DNA of 64,000 bases from Arthrobacter sp. YD4 (lineage in GTDB: Bacteria; Actinomycetota; Actinomycetes; Actinomycetales; Micrococcaceae): contig NZ_JAUHHD010000001.1 of assembly GCF_030410515.1 (NCBI RefSeq), positions 186,001 to 250,000 on the forward strand, read 5' to 3'. A model generated the notes under the pieces. The model did not search any database. It was given only the letters and a program-made list of their open reading frames with translations, and had not been told where the DNA came from. Position 1 is the stretch's first letter; the number at the start of each line of letters is the position of its first letter. Positions 62,635 to 64,000 of the stretch are shown here, piece by piece. The translations under genes were made by a program, and so were the position numbers.

Positions 62635-64000
62635 TTAGCTCCAGCCCGTTGCAGCGAGCAGCCGCTCCTCGAACATCGGGATCATGGTCTGCACGTAGGT
62701 CTTGGTCAGGTGGTTGTCGTCCTTGTAGACGTAGACGTTGCCCACCACGGCGGGGCAGGTGCCGTTGGCGCAGATGAAGTCGCTCATGTCCATCAGATGC
62801 AGCCGGGGCACCTTGCCGCGGTAGTCATCCAGCGGCGAGGCGGCGGCCAGGGACTCCTGGAGCGGGACGTTGCACGCGGCGGCGTCGGCGCCCTTCTTCT
62901 GGACGCATTCGGGCATGTTCTGGGTGAAGCGGGGGTTGTCCCGGATACCGACGACGTCAATTCCGGCGTCGGTGAAGGGTTTAATGCCCTCGAGGTACTG
63001 CGGTACCTCGGTCTCGTAGGGCGCGTCCTTGTGGGTCAGGGAGGCGACGGTGAAGACCGCGTCCGGCTTATGCTCCAGGACGTATTCGGCGCTGGCCTTG
63101 TTGAAGGCGTTGCAGTCGGCGTCGCGCTGGTCCGACTGGCCGCCGAACCGGCAGTTGCCCTTGAGCAGGGTGACGACCTCCCAGCCGTGGCTCTTGGCGA
63201 CCGGGCCGAGGGCGGCCATGTACTGCTGGGCGTGCGAGTCGCCGAGCACCACGATCCGCTTGGTCACGTGCTCGGGGCGGCTGTTCTGCAGGCAGCCCTG
63301 CAGCAGCGGGTTGCTGGGCACGTTGGCGTCCGTGCAGAGGCCGTCGATGTCCGCCCATTCGTTTTTCATCGCCTGCGGCGCGGGGATAATCTTGGCCTCC
63401 GGCGTGGGTTTGCCGGCGTTTTCCGGCGCCAGGACGGCGGCCCCCGGGGTGAGGTCCCGCGGCTGGGCGGCGGCGGCAGCCTCGTCCGCGCTGATGCGTC
63501 CCTGCCAGAGGGTGATCGGGGCGGCCAGCAGGGCACCGCAGGCGGCGATCACGACGGCGGAGCGCCAGGCCCGGCTCTGCGGCCAGTGCCATTCGCGCAG
63601 CGGCTTCTCCACATAACGGGTGGTCAGCACCGCCAGCGCGATGGAGACGGCGACGATGGCCAGGCCCTGCCAGAGGTCCGGCGCGGTGATCCCCCACCCG
63701 GCGAGGGCCAGCACCAGCAGCGGCCAGTGCCAGAGGTACAGCGCATAGGAGTTGTCGCCAAGGGCCACCAGCGGCCGCCAGGTCAGGAGCCGGTCCACGC
63801 CGAACCGGCTTCCGCTCTGCCCGGCGACGATGATGGCGGCGGCGGCCAGCGTGGGCCAGAGGGCGATGAAGCCGGGGAAAGACCGGTCGACGGTCAGGAG
63901 CAGTCCGCAGGAGAGCATGGCCACGAGGCCGGCCCAGCCCAGCACCACGCGCAGCGCCTTGCCAGGCTTCAGGTGCGGCAGGGCCAGGGCGAGCAGGGAG
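62635..64000 (-). CDS. Acyltransferase-3/SGNH-hydrolase O-acetyltransferase, cut by the window edge
   Basis: The frame is open to the right edge, so at least 454 residues are visible. About four membrane spans of the acyltransferase-3 domain are in the visible part (for example GLVAMLSCGLLLTVDRSFPGFIAL, YALYLWHWPLLVLALAGWG, LAIVAVSIALAVLTTRYVEKPLREW). An SGNH domain follows (VVLGDSHAQQYMAALGPVA, then DMSDFICANGTCP and KDDNHLTKTY). OatA-type enzymes of this design acetylate peptidoglycan or surface polymers; the exact acceptor is not readable. The N-terminal part lies outside the window. Confidence 0.88.
   Translation of the reverse strand, partial: SLLALALPHLKPGKALRVVLGWAGLVAMLSCGLLLTVDRSFPGFIALWPTLAAAAIIVAGQSGSRFGVDRLLTWRPLVALGDNSYALYLWHWPLLVLALAGWGITAPDLWQGLAIVAVSIALAVLTTRYVEKPLREWHWPQSRAWRSAVVIAACGALLAAPITLWQGRISADEAAAAAQPRDLTPGAAVLAPENAGKPTPEAKIIPAPQAMKNEWADIDGLCTDANVPSNPLLQGCLQNSRPEHVTKRIVVLGDSHAQQYMAALGPVAKSHGWEVVTLLKGNCRFGGQSDQRDADCNAFNKASAEYVLEHKPDAVFTVASLTHKDAPYETEVPQYLEGIKPFTDAGIDVVGIRDNPRFTQNMPECVQKKGADAAACNVPLQESLAAASPLDDYRGKVPRLHLMDMSDFICANGTCPAVVGNVYVYKDDNHLTKTYVQTMIPMFEERLLAATGWS

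Overview
The window is GC-rich actinobacterial chromosome, most likely from the Micrococcaceae (Arthrobacter, Pseudarthrobacter or a close relative). The support is strong G/C bias at third codon positions, frequent GTG and TTG starts, families such as GuaB3, DUF1206, DUF3817 and DUF4011-type ATPases, and a galU / 5-FTHF cyclo-ligase / zinc-ribbon neighbourhood that I recall being shared with mycobacteria. The genus is an inference.

Layout. 1-718: start of a probable regulator, a strong operator-like inverted repeat, a DUF4188 gene, and the displaced original 3' end of ychF with its terminator. 719-6047: a compact island of about 5.3 kb inserted in the 3' end of ychF. It carries a large GmrSD-type restriction protein fused to alkyltransferase-like and DUF4268 domains, and a translationally coupled pair (membrane coiled-coil protein plus serine-protease lipoprotein). 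No integrase is present. 6019-20207: ychF, rmuC, ispH, a membrane protein, xseAB, ppk2, an aminotransferase, a four-gene quaternary-amine (glycine betaine type) ABC importer operon with a readable promoter, rsgA and a Nudix hydrolase. 20273-32763: pirin, a BadF-type sugar kinase, nitronate monooxygenase, and three divergent regulator/target pairs (LysR-MFS, Lrp-trans-sulfuration enzyme, Lrp-MFS), then corA and an AarF/UbiB kinase. 32800-38749: ABC-F factor, a Thr/Pro/Glu-rich surface-type protein, YnfA, an SDR, a GH5-CBM2 cellulase lipoprotein and a small CsbD stress gene. 38854-44630: DUF1206, tRNA-Ala(CGC), the galU-acetyltransferase-membrane protein unit, 5-FTHF cyclo-ligase, a CIRCE-preceded FmdB/Ruc-type chaperone and a SAF-domain protein. 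44690-62412: a giant ATPase with degenerate Walker motifs, guaA, DUF3817, SURF1, a lone PTS EIIA, glpD, guaB3, a four-gene WXG100-type locus, an ABC exporter and guaB. The right edge cuts an acyltransferase-3/SGNH gene.

The most notable observation is the ychF island. The last six sense codons of ychF are all replaced by synonymous, AT-richer codons. The GC-rich original codons, with stop and terminator, lie 5.3 kb away on the other side of the restriction genes. This is the pattern expected of site-specific integration that restores its target gene. The cargo protein looks like an unusual modified-DNA restriction enzyme. Second-tier leads are the WXG100 locus beside a perfect 28-bp palindrome, the CIRCE/Ruc locus, and the giant ATPase whose catalytic Walker lysine is glutamine.
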